Assembly: GCA_002731295.1 (NCBI GenBank) | Contig: PCBE01000109.1 | Location: forward strand, 1-5,343 | DNA length: 5,343 bases | Direction: 5' to 3' | Source: Acidiferrobacteraceae bacterium | GTDB lineage: Bacteria > Pseudomonadota > Gammaproteobacteria > Arenicellales > UBA868 | The notes under the pieces: model-generated | Seen by the model: the letters and a program-made list of their open reading frames with translations, nothing else | The model's database searches: none | What the model was told of the DNA's origin: nothing | Program-made: the position numbers and the translations under genes | Shown here: piece by piece, positions 1 through 5,343 of the stretch | How positions within the stretch are numbered: the stretch's first letter is position 1 | Layout of the letters: each line of letters starts with the position of its first letter

Positions 1-120
1 CCGGAAAAAAGCAACCAAGAAAAAAGCAACCCGGAAAAAAGCAACCAAGAAAAAAGCAACCCGGAAAAAAGCAACCAAGAAAAAAGCAACCCGGAAAAAA
101 GCAACCAAGAAAAAAGCAAC
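1..120 (+). repeat. Four perfect tandem copies of a 30-bp unit (eight 15-bp half-units)
   Basis: Positions 1-30, 31-60, 61-90 and 91-120 are identical. Each 30-bp unit is two 15-bp half-units, ccggaaaaaagcaac and caagaaaaaagcaac, which differ at two positions. A degenerate partial half-unit follows at 121-130. The period is a multiple of three, so copy-number changes would lengthen or shorten the encoded tail by ten residues without a frameshift. The array touches the first base of the window, so its true length is unknown. Absence of any synonymous drift between copies suggests recent expansion or gene conversion. Confidence 0.97.
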
Positions 121-139
121 CAAGAAAAGGCGGCGCTAA
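1..139 (+). CDS. Histone H1-like / AlgP-like Lys-rich protein, C-terminal tail (5'-truncated)
   Basis: This is the 3' end of a gene that begins before the window. The codons from position 2 give four copies of RKKATKKKAT, then KKRRR and a TAA at 137-139, so 45 residues are visible. Such highly basic, Ala/Thr-punctuated Lys repeats are known from bacterial histone H1-like and AlgP-type proteins, which bind DNA non-specifically through a disordered cationic tail. A role in nucleoid compaction or transcriptional modulation is inferred from that resemblance alone, because no N-terminal domain is visible. The reading frame rests on this resemblance: the other two forward frames are also open through the repeat. 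The KKAT frame is preferred because its composition is biologically familiar and it ends cleanly in a basic cluster. A strong intrinsic terminator lies 55 nt after the stop, which agrees with + strand transcription ending here. Another Lys-rich protein, such as a granule-associated phasin-like protein, remains possible. Confidence 0.6.
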   Translation, partial: RKKATKKKATRKKATKKKATRKKATKKKATRKKATKKKATKKRRR

Positions 140-194
140 GAACGCGTAACAGTGACGTTAAACAATCGTTAGGCAGACGTTCCTAACCCGACAG

Positions 195-223
195 AGGCGA
201 TGGCTCCGGCCGTCGCCTTTTTT
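195..223 (+). terminator. Rho-independent terminator of the Lys-rich protein gene
   Basis: A 10-bp stem (195-204 paired with 209-218, one G-T pair) encloses a TCCG tetraloop closed by C-G. It runs straight into a T tract at 218-223. The T tract is on the + strand only. On the - strand the hairpin is not followed by Ts, so this terminates the upstream + gene and not the facing gene that ends at 283. Confidence 0.9.
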
Positions 224-282
224 GGTTTTAGGGTAGTTTTCCCGCCTGCTGGGCAGACAAACGACCGGAACCTATGGAGCGA

Positions 283-777
283 CTAACGCCGGTGTGGCCG
301 CCCGATGACCTGCGAGACCCGATAGTCCCAGCTGATATAGCCCGAAACTTCGGATGTGGGAAATGACAGGTTGGTATTGAACTCCTGGTTCTGACCGGGC
401 GGTACATCCTTAGTGATCCTGGCCGTCGCCCACCCCAATCCGTTACAGTTAACCCGATCTGTTTTAGCCTGAGTTGGGCAATCCAGCATCTCAACCTGTA
501 CTACAACTTCGACTATAGAAGAAACTAGCGAGTCATTACGTAGAATGCCTTTCATGTCGTAACTACCCGCGTAACCTGTAGTCATGGTCACCTGCGATAG
601 TTCGACCTCTGAATTAGAAATCAGCGAGTCGGAACGTTCGTCATTTTTCGAATTCAACTGGAAGGTGATGACTGCAACTGCGAGAAGCACAACCAGCAAA
701 GTAAATGCCAGTCGAGGGTAACGACTTGCTGAGACAACAAGCGTAAGCCCGATAATCCCCAGTACGAACCAGTGCAT
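283..777 (-). CDS. Hypothetical membrane-anchored protein with FxLYD-like domain
   Basis: I do not recognise this 164-residue protein. The N-terminus has two hydrophobic segments, about residues 3-17 and 23-41, separated by a short Arg-containing loop (SRYPR). By the positive-inside rule that loop would be cytoplasmic, placing the rest outside the membrane. A charged linker (about 42-56) leads to a beta-rich domain at about 58-157. Its pattern GILRNDS..V..VVVQVEMLDC and a later VPPGQNQEF resemble the G-x-V-x-N-x-S ... PG(E)xxxF layout of FxLYD-type domains. That comparison is from memory and is tentative. Cys100 and Cys111 could form a disulfide outside the cytoplasm. The start is supported by an AGGGAG ribosome site (complement of 785-790), 7 nt before the ATG. 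The gene stands alone, facing the terminator of the upstream gene and divergent from hemH. Nothing in context indicates its function. Confidence 0.75.
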   Translation of the reverse strand: MHWFVLGIIGLTLVVSASRYPRLAFTLLVVLLAVAVITFQLNSKNDERSDSLISNSEVELSQVTMTTGYAGSYDMKGILRNDSLVSSIVEVVVQVEMLDCPTQAKTDRVNCNGLGWATARITKDVPPGQNQEFNTNLSFPTSEVSGYISWDYRVSQVIGRPHRR

Positions 778-1123
778 AATCTCACTCCCTAGCCGAAGGC
801 TCCAAATTAAGTTGCCGGAATAACCACAGATTCATTAGCCCTTGTTATAACATCATTGCGTAGCACGATCGTTATTGGATTTCGATATCATTGGATCTCA
901 CGATCGATTCGAGCCTGACTCGACTATGAACAATCACAGATGAAATCTCGTTAACACAATATTCACTGCAGGGAGGCGATACGCATTGATATACAGTGAC
1001 ACACACTGCAAACGAGTCTTGGGTAACATACAACTATCATCGTGCGATTTTGACTATTGCAGCGTGAGTCGTTGCGACGTCAACCGGCCAAGTAAAGACA
1101 ATCAATTCTAGGAGTTTGACCAG
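778..1123. other. Divergent intergenic region between the membrane-protein gene and hemH
   Basis: These 346 bp hold no convincing gene. Features seen are: a perfect 10-bp palindrome TGTTATAACA at 843-852; direct repeats of cacgatcg (864-871, 899-906) and attggat (874-880, 890-896); an inverted repeat CAGTG-N5-CACTG at 994-1008; and cactgca at both 964-970 and 1004-1010. A possible 41-codon leader ORF at 986-1111 is discussed under findings. I found no sigma70-type promoter with both elements well matched on either strand, although both flanking genes must be expressed from here. No tRNA or terminator-like hairpin is evident. Confidence 0.6.
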
Positions 1124-2140
1124 ATGCGATACCAAACTGGGATTAACTCTGATCGCAACCGCAGCATAGGCATCATTCTCGCTAACCTGGGAACACCTGA
1201 TGCTCCAGATTCACTCGCCGTACGCCAGTTTTTGGCTCAGTTTCTACATGATCATCGTGTGGTAGAACTACACCGAATGATCTGGTGTCCGATTCTTCAC
1301 GGTATTATTCTCAGGTTTCGACCACGACGCAGTGCCACCGCCTATAAAACAATCTGGTCACCGGCGGGGTCGCCTCTTCTGACAATTGCGAGACGTCAAA
1401 CCGATCTCATCTCGGATTATCTTCAGCAAAAAATCGAGCTCCCGGTATATTTTGAGCTGGGTATGCGTTATGGCAATCCGTCAATTGTTTCTGCACTGAA
1501 TAATCTGGCTGAACGGGGCACAGAACAGATACTGATTCTGCCACTTTACCCACAGTATTCGTCTTCCACTACCGCATCGATCTATGATGCAGTAGCCAAC
1601 GTTGTAAAAAGCTGGAGAAATCTTCCAGCACTGCATATCGTTCGTGACTATCACCTCAATGAGGGTTACCTCAATGCGCTGACGTCGTCGATCTCTGAGC
1701 ACTGGGCGAAGCAGGGTAGGGCTGAGCATTTGCTGATTTCTTTTCACGGCACACCAGAGCGCTACCGGCAGGCCGGCGACCCCTATGCGGAACAGTGCTT
1801 TGCCACCGCCACAGCGCTTGCTGAGAAACTCAAGCTGTCGCAAGGCGACTGGCAGGTAACCTTTCAGTCTCGTTTTGGTCGCGCAGCCTGGCTTCAACCG
1901 TACACCGATGAAAGTCTAGTACAGCTTGCCAACCAAGGTGTTCGCAGCGTCGACGTGATCTGTCCGGGGTTTTCTGCAGACTGTCTTGAAACACTCGAGG
2001 AAATCGAAATCCAGAGCCGGGAAATTTTCCTGCGCTCAGGTGGCGAAAAATTCCATTACATTCCCTGTCTCAACGATCGCCGAGATCATATCCTGGCACT
2101 AGGATCGATCGTGGAACAGGCGTTGGCCGGATGGCTTTGA
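1124..2140 (+). CDS. hemH: Ferrochelatase (protoheme ferro-lyase)
   Basis: HemH inserts Fe2+ into protoporphyrin IX to make protoheme, the last step of the protoporphyrin-dependent heme pathway, at the cytoplasmic face of the membrane. The 338 residues carry the family landmarks in order: LANLGTPDAP (19-28), the FL.D.RVVEL segment (40-49), YK.IW..AGSPLL (74-86), FELGMRYG (110-117), ILPLYPQYSSSTTAS (138-152), the signature LLISFHGTPERYRQAGDPY (203-221), FQSRFGRAAWLQPYTDE (247-263) and CPGFSADCLETLEEI (280-294). His208 and Glu289 correspond to the conserved metal-site His and Glu; their spacing of 81 residues equals that of His183 and Glu264 in the Bacillus subtilis enzyme. The signature has Thr210 where the motif usually has a hydrophobic residue, as in other proteobacterial forms. 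Length is normal for a proteobacterial HemH. The ATG at 1124 has AGGAG at 1110-1114, 9 nt upstream. The gene converges on aroE with 84 bp between stops. Confidence 0.97.
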   Translation: MRYQTGINSDRNRSIGIILANLGTPDAPDSLAVRQFLAQFLHDHRVVELHRMIWCPILHGIILRFRPRRSATAYKTIWSPAGSPLLTIARRQTDLISDYLQQKIELPVYFELGMRYGNPSIVSALNNLAERGTEQILILPLYPQYSSSTTASIYDAVANVVKSWRNLPALHIVRDYHLNEGYLNALTSSISEHWAKQGRAEHLLISFHGTPERYRQAGDPYAEQCFATATALAEKLKLSQGDWQVTFQSRFGRAAWLQPYTDESLVQLANQGVRSVDVICPGFSADCLETLEEIEIQSREIFLRSGGEKFHYIPCLNDRRDHILALGSIVEQALAGWL

Positions 2141-2224
2141 TCCCTGAGCCTTCTTATATAAAACCGCCGACTTCTGGACCTGCTCATTGAGGAGGATCTA
2201 ACTAGGCATTGAATAATGTGGCCG

Positions 2225-3070
2225 TCACATCTGTCGCACCAAGCGGATGACTTCCTCCGTTTGGGGCTTGATTTCGTTCCAGAGATAAAACGATGCCGCT
2301 GCCTGTTCCACCAGCATACCCAAACCATCGCTGACTTGCCCCGCTCCGTGACCCTCGGCCCACCGCATAAATACTGTGTGTTCATCACCATACATCATGT
2401 CGTAGGCCAGAGCATCAGCTGCAAACAGCGCTCCAGGCAACGGTGGTATCTCGCCGGAAAGACTCGCAGAAGTGGCATTGACTACCAGGTCATAATGACA
2501 ACCTGAAAGGTGATCCAGCCCCACGGCCTCGACTGGGCCGTAACCTGCAAACGCAAACGCCAGTTGGCGGGCTTTCTCCGCGGTACGATTTGCGATCACT
2601 AGTTGCTGAGGACCGGCCTCGAGCAGAGGCTGAAGCACACCCCGTGCTGCTCCACCCGCACCCAGAAGCAGTAGTTTTCGGCCGCGCAATCTCAGTCCCA
2701 GGTTTTCCTCGACATCTGTTACTAGGCCGACACCATCGGTGTTATCGCCATAAATATCACCCTCGTCTCTAAAACAAAGCGTATTTACCGCTGCGGCGAT
2801 CTCAGCGCGATCACTCACATGATCACACAACTGGCATGCTTCTTCCTTGAACGGAAGGGTCACGTTAAGACCGTACACACCGCCTGCCTGCAAGTTGTGT
2901 ACTCCCTGAACGAAACCTCCCCGATCAAGCTGAATCGCCATGTATTCGAGTTCGAGCCTGCACTGCTGCGCAAAAAGTCGGTGAATCTGGGGAGATTTAC
3001 TGTGTTCTACCGGATGCCCCACCACACCGAACCGGCGTTTTTTTGCTCCGAGATCAAACAAATCTTTCAT
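2225..3070 (-). CDS. aroE: Shikimate dehydrogenase (NADP-dependent)
   Basis: AroE reduces 3-dehydroshikimate to shikimate with NADPH in the cytoplasm, the fourth step of the shikimate route to chorismate and aromatic amino acids. The N-terminal substrate domain shows GHPVEHSKSPQIH (18-30; Ser24 and Ser26 contact shikimate), NVTLPFK (69-75; Lys75 is the catalytic lysine) and GDNTDG (108-113; Asp112 is the paired catalytic aspartate). The nucleotide-binding domain shows LGAGGAARGV (136-145) and ANRT (160-163), the basic NRT turn typical of NADP preference. These are followed by VVNATSASL (196-204) and DGLGMLVEQAAASF (248-261). Numbering runs ten ahead of E. coli AroE (Ser14, Ser16, Lys65, Asp102), so this form has a ten-residue N-terminal extension and is 281 residues long. 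The nearest Shine-Dalgarno-like AGGA (complement of 3086-3089) is 15 nt from the ATG, farther than usual. No better in-frame start preserves the first beta strand. The gene is divergent from the hydroxyproline genes. Confidence 0.97.
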   Translation of the reverse strand: MKDLFDLGAKKRRFGVVGHPVEHSKSPQIHRLFAQQCRLELEYMAIQLDRGGFVQGVHNLQAGGVYGLNVTLPFKEEACQLCDHVSDRAEIAAAVNTLCFRDEGDIYGDNTDGVGLVTDVEENLGLRLRGRKLLLLGAGGAARGVLQPLLEAGPQQLVIANRTAEKARQLAFAFAGYGPVEAVGLDHLSGCHYDLVVNATSASLSGEIPPLPGALFAADALAYDMMYGDEHTVFMRWAEGHGAGQVSDGLGMLVEQAAASFYLWNEIKPQTEEVIRLVRQM

Positions 3071-3114
3071 TACACTGTGTGATTATCCTAAATGTGCGTA
3101 CCATCGAAACAGTA

Positions 3115-3144
3115 CTGACACTGCGGGTAGCCTGACCGCATAAT
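3115..3144 (+). promoter_or_regulatory. Candidate sigma70 promoter for the epimerase-dehydrogenase pair
   Basis: CTGACA (3115-3120) and CATAAT (3139-3144) each match the -35 and -10 consensus at five of six bases and are 18 bp apart. This would put transcription start near 3151, giving an untranslated leader of roughly 75 nt before the ATG at 3228. The spacer contains an inverted repeat, TGCGG (3122-3126) and CCGCA (3136-3140), so a repressor or other regulator could act there. This is inference from pattern only. Confidence 0.4.
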
Positions 3145-3213
3145 CTCATCTCAGCTGCCATCGAGTGTATTCGATACCATCGGTGTGCGTCATGCCGGAA
3201 ACTCCTCAGCAGC

Positions 3214-3219
3214 AGGTGA
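3214..3219 (+). promoter_or_regulatory. Ribosome binding site fixing the epimerase start
   Basis: AGGTGA sits 8 nt before the ATG at 3228. The reading frame is also open upstream to a GTG at 3165 and an ATG at 3192, but neither has a purine-rich site in front. The 3228 start also matches the N-terminus expected for the family (MKLQRVNVIDSHTGGEPTR). Confidence 0.8.
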
Positions 3220-3227
3220 CCCTGAAG

Positions 3228-4169
3228 ATGAAATTACAGCGCGTAAACGTAATTGACTCCCACACAGGTGGTGAGCCTACAAGAATTGTGATCTCCGGAG
3301 GGCCGGATCTCGGTAAAGGTGACATGGCCAGTCGGCGGAAAATATTCCAAAATGAGTATGATCGATTTCGATCTGCCATTGTCAACGAACCCCGAGGTGG
3401 CGACGTTTGGGTTGGCGGTATTCTGTGTGAACCAACCCGAACGGAGACAGCCGCCGGAATCGTCTTTTTCAACAATGTAGGTGTACTCAACATGTGCGGT
3501 CACGGCACCATTGGTCTGGCAGTCACGTTACATCACCTGGGCCGAATCGCTCCTGGAAACCATCTGATTGAAACATCGGTCGGCGATGTCAGCATCTACC
3601 TGCAGGAAAACAACCGAGTCACTGTCACAAATGTTCCAAGCTATCGTTACAGACAGTGCGTCAAACTCAAACTTGATGGTGGCGACACCATTTATGGTGA
3701 CATTGCCTGGGGTGGGAACTGGTTCTTTCTCGCGCAAGACCCACAGCAACATGTCACGGTTGACCATATCCCGCGCCTCAGTGAAATCGCCAACCAGATT
3801 CGCACGGCGCTGATCCGTGATGGGATTACTGGAGACGATGGCGGAGAGATCGACCATATCGAACTGTTTGGTCCGGCAGATGATCCAGCGGACAGTCGCA
3901 ATTTTGTACTGTGCCCGGGTGGTGCCTACGACCGATCCCCTTGTGGTACGGGCACCAGCGCCAAACTGGCCTGCTTGATGGCCGATGGCAAAGTTGCACC
4001 AGGAACGACCTGGCGCCAACAAAGCATCGTCGGCAGTGTCTTCGAAGCCGAGGGGAAGTGGCACCAAGACCGGGTAATACCTAAGATTACAGGCAGTGCA
4101 CATGTCAATACCGAATCTACTTTGATTCTAGATCCGGAAGATCCTTTCTGTATGGGGATAACCAGTTGA
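3228..4169 (+). CDS. 4-hydroxyproline 2-epimerase (proline racemase family)
   Basis: The enzyme would epimerise trans-4-hydroxy-L-proline to cis-4-hydroxy-D-proline, the entry step of bacterial hydroxyproline catabolism in the cytoplasm. Family members use two cysteines as acid and base on opposite faces of the substrate, and both are present: Cys90 in NMCGHGTIG (88-96) and Cys239 in DRSPCGTGTSA (235-245). This excludes the trans-3-hydroxyproline dehydratase subgroup, which lacks the second cysteine. Other landmarks are IDSHTGGEPTR (9-19), VNEPRGGDVWVGG (52-64), FFNNVGVLNM (80-89) and GGNWFF (162-167). The 313-residue length from the 3228 start matches known 4-hydroxyproline epimerases of about 310-314 residues. 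Proline racemase activity cannot be excluded from motifs alone. The overlapping downstream DadA-like dehydrogenase, which would consume the D-product, favours hydroxyproline. The pair appears to be transcribed from the 3115-3144 promoter region. Confidence 0.88.
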   Translation: MKLQRVNVIDSHTGGEPTRIVISGGPDLGKGDMASRRKIFQNEYDRFRSAIVNEPRGGDVWVGGILCEPTRTETAAGIVFFNNVGVLNMCGHGTIGLAVTLHHLGRIAPGNHLIETSVGDVSIYLQENNRVTVTNVPSYRYRQCVKLKLDGGDTIYGDIAWGGNWFFLAQDPQQHVTVDHIPRLSEIANQIRTALIRDGITGDDGGEIDHIELFGPADDPADSRNFVLCPGGAYDRSPCGTGTSAKLACLMADGKVAPGTTWRQQSIVGSVFEAEGKWHQDRVIPKITGSAHVNTESTLILDPEDPFCMGITS

Positions 4170-5343
4170 GCCATCACGCAAAACACGTTCTGGTGATAGG
4201 CGGAGGCGTTATTGGCACAGCCTGCGCCCATTACCTCGAGGCAGTGGGTTATTCCGTCTCACTGATTGAACGGGGCCGAGTCGGTGGTGAGGCATCGCAC
4301 GGCAACTGTGGCGTGATCTGTCCGAGTCATCTTTTACCCCTAGCAGAACCTGGCGTGATTGGTCAGGTATTGGGTTCGTTTTTTCGGCGACGATCACCCT
4401 TTTTTGTAGCGCCCCGAGTAGATTTCGATCTATGGCGCTGGCTATTCAGATTTGCCGGAAATTGTCGTGAAGATCAGATGATTAAGACAGGTCACGCAGC
4501 ACTTGGTCTGTTGCAACAATCTAGACGGCTCTATGACGAGTTAATAAATGAATACGGACTGGCTTGCGACTGGGAAACCACGGGGACACTTTATGTGTGT
4601 AAGCTGCCCCAGACGTTCGCCTCGTTTTCTAGCACAGTCAAACTCTTGCAGAACGAATACGGTGTTGCCGCGCGGTCTTATCTTGGCGAAAATATATCGG
4701 CGTTGGAACCTACGCTACGTCCCGGGTTGGCTGGCGCCTGGCATTTTCCTGGAGACGCTCATCTCAGGCCAGATCGCCTGCTTCAAAGTTGGCGAGATTC
4801 ATTGGTCGAACGAGATGTCAAAATACTGGAAAATACAGCGTTACAAGAACTTGTGTTTAACGATGGCCGGCCCATAGCTGCTCGCACGACACGGGGCAAA
4901 ATCGCAGCAGACCATTTTGTTTTTGCGACTGGCGCATTCACCCCACAGCTTTCCAGCCAGCTTGGCTGGTCACCACCGATTCAACCGGCCAAGGGGTACT
5001 CACTGACCATGCCTCGACCCGAGCGTTGTCCAAACTATCCACTTAACCTCGTTGATTACGGCGTCGTCGCAACTCCCTGGAAGAGTGGTTACCGACTGGG
5101 ATCGATACTTGAATTTTCAGGTTACAACCGGAGGATCGATCCACATCGAGTGACACTGCTTCGAACCGGAGCCAATGAATGCCTTAAAGAAGCCTGTGCC
5201 GATACGATCGAGGAAACCTGGGTTGGATGGCGCTCGATGACGCCAAACGGGCTACCCTGTATCGATCGATGTCCCATCGCGTCCAATGTCTATGTTGCCG
5301 CCGGTCACAATATGCTGGGTATGTCGATGGCAACCGGCACCGG
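4166..5343 (+). CDS. DadA-like FAD-dependent D-amino-acid (probable D-hydroxyproline) dehydrogenase, 3'-truncated
   Basis: This is a DAO-superfamily flavoprotein. Next to the epimerase it probably oxidises cis-4-hydroxy-D-proline to 1-pyrroline-4-hydroxy-2-carboxylate, passing electrons to the respiratory chain. The specific substrate is inferred from context; D-proline or other D-amino acids are alternatives. The frame stays open for 392 codons to the window edge. HVLVIGGGVIG (7-17) is the FAD-binding Rossmann turn, with Glu35 closing the second strand. SHGNCGVICP (44-53), FATGAF (253-258), PAKGYSLT (274-281), WVGWRSMTPNGLP (352-364) and AAGHNMLGMSMATGT (378-392) follow the order seen in DadA-type dehydrogenases of about 410-430 residues, so some 20-40 residues are missing. 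The start is TTG at 4166, overlapping the epimerase TGA stop as TTGA, with GGGG (4154-4157) 8 nt upstream. No other candidate start lies before the glycine motif, since the next one (GTG at 4193) falls inside it. The overlap implies translational coupling. Confidence 0.85.
   Translation, partial: MSHHAKHVLVIGGGVIGTACAHYLEAVGYSVSLIERGRVGGEASHGNCGVICPSHLLPLAEPGVIGQVLGSFFRRRSPFFVAPRVDFDLWRWLFRFAGNCREDQMIKTGHAALGLLQQSRRLYDELINEYGLACDWETTGTLYVCKLPQTFASFSSTVKLLQNEYGVAARSYLGENISALEPTLRPGLAGAWHFPGDAHLRPDRLLQSWRDSLVERDVKILENTALQELVFNDGRPIAARTTRGKIAADHFVFATGAFTPQLSSQLGWSPPIQPAKGYSLTMPRPERCPNYPLNLVDYGVVATPWKSGYRLGSILEFSGYNRRIDPHRVTLLRTGANECLKEACADTIEETWVGWRSMTPNGLPCIDRCPIASNVYVAAGHNMLGMSMATGT

Noticed and set aside
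1..120. CRISPR-like array
   Set aside because: Units are directly contiguous with no unique spacers, and they translate to a familiar Lys-rich tail.
1..120. Programmed -1 frameshift at the A6G tracts
   Set aside because: The A AAA AAG heptamer is not in the required phase for the KKAT frame (codons are AAA AAA GCA), and no stimulating structure follows within the repeat.
228..494. 88-codon - strand ORF over the end of the membrane-protein gene
   Set aside because: It overlaps the better-supported 283-777 gene in another frame, has Arg/Ser-rich composition typical of a shadow frame, and lacks a ribosome site.
1050..1078. TTGACT at 1050-1055 as a hemH -35 element
   Set aside because: No acceptable -10 hexamer is found at 16-18 bp downstream.
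986..1105. FNR-type TTGAT-N4-ATCAA site upstream of hemH
   Set aside because: Only isolated half-sites occur (near 986 and 1101), without a partner at the required spacing.
1481..1897. 138-codon ORF antisense to hemH
   Set aside because: It lies wholly inside hemH on the opposite strand, with no recognisable motifs; it is a shadow of the real coding frame.
2216..2506. 96-codon + strand ORF antisense to aroE, with GAGGAGG upstream at 2189-2195
   Set aside because: The purine run is about 20 nt from the ATG, too far to serve it, and the frame lies over the end of aroE.
3165..3227. Upstream GTG (3165) or ATG (3192) as the epimerase start
   Set aside because: Neither has a ribosome site; AGGTGA is correctly placed for 3228, and family length and N-terminus match that start.
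3528..4103. 191-codon ORF antisense to the epimerase
   Set aside because: It is contained in a clear coding gene on the opposite strand and has no family-like motifs.
4548..4877. 109-codon + strand ORF inside the dehydrogenase region
   Set aside because: It is out of frame with the DadA-like reading, which stays open from 4166 to the window end with conserved flavoprotein motifs.

Overview
The window reads as chromosomal DNA of a proteobacterium, most likely a gammaproteobacterium. The evidence is an E. coli-type ferrochelatase, a canonical AroE, a lysine-rich histone H1-like tail of the kind common in proteobacteria, and a hydroxyproline-catabolism gene pair. Base composition looks balanced by eye. 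The species cannot be named from the sequence.

Layout from left to right: (1) Positions 1-139 hold the 3' end of a + strand gene whose product ends in a Lys-rich (RKKATKKKAT)n tail, encoded by four identical 30-bp repeats. A strong intrinsic terminator follows at 195-223. (2) On the - strand, 283-777 encodes a small unrecognised protein with two predicted membrane helices and a beta-rich domain that looks like an FxLYD-type extracytoplasmic module. (3) A 346-bp region at 778-1123 separates it from the divergent hemH. It holds short repeats and palindromes and one possible short leader ORF. (4) hemH (ferrochelatase, last step of protoheme synthesis) occupies 1124-2140 on +. It converges on aroE (shikimate dehydrogenase), which runs from 3070 down to 2225 on -, with 84 bp between the stops and no convincing terminator. 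(5) A 157-bp divergent spacer carries a plausible sigma70-type promoter with an inverted repeat in its spacer. (6) A + strand pair follows: a two-cysteine proline racemase-family enzyme best read as 4-hydroxyproline 2-epimerase (3228-4169), then a DadA-like FAD dehydrogenase (from 4166, running off the window end). The two overlap by TTGA.

Functionally, hemH and aroE are core biosynthetic genes placed tail to tail, with no direct pathway link. The last two genes form a catabolic unit. The epimerase would turn trans-4-hydroxy-L-proline into cis-4-hydroxy-D-proline, and the flavoenzyme would oxidise that to the pyrroline carboxylate. The remaining steps, a deaminase and an alpha-ketoglutarate semialdehyde dehydrogenase, would be expected downstream of the window. 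I do not see a clearly undescribed system here. The most open questions are the unknown membrane protein, the repeat-encoded tail, the possible operator in the epimerase promoter and the possible hemH leader ORF.
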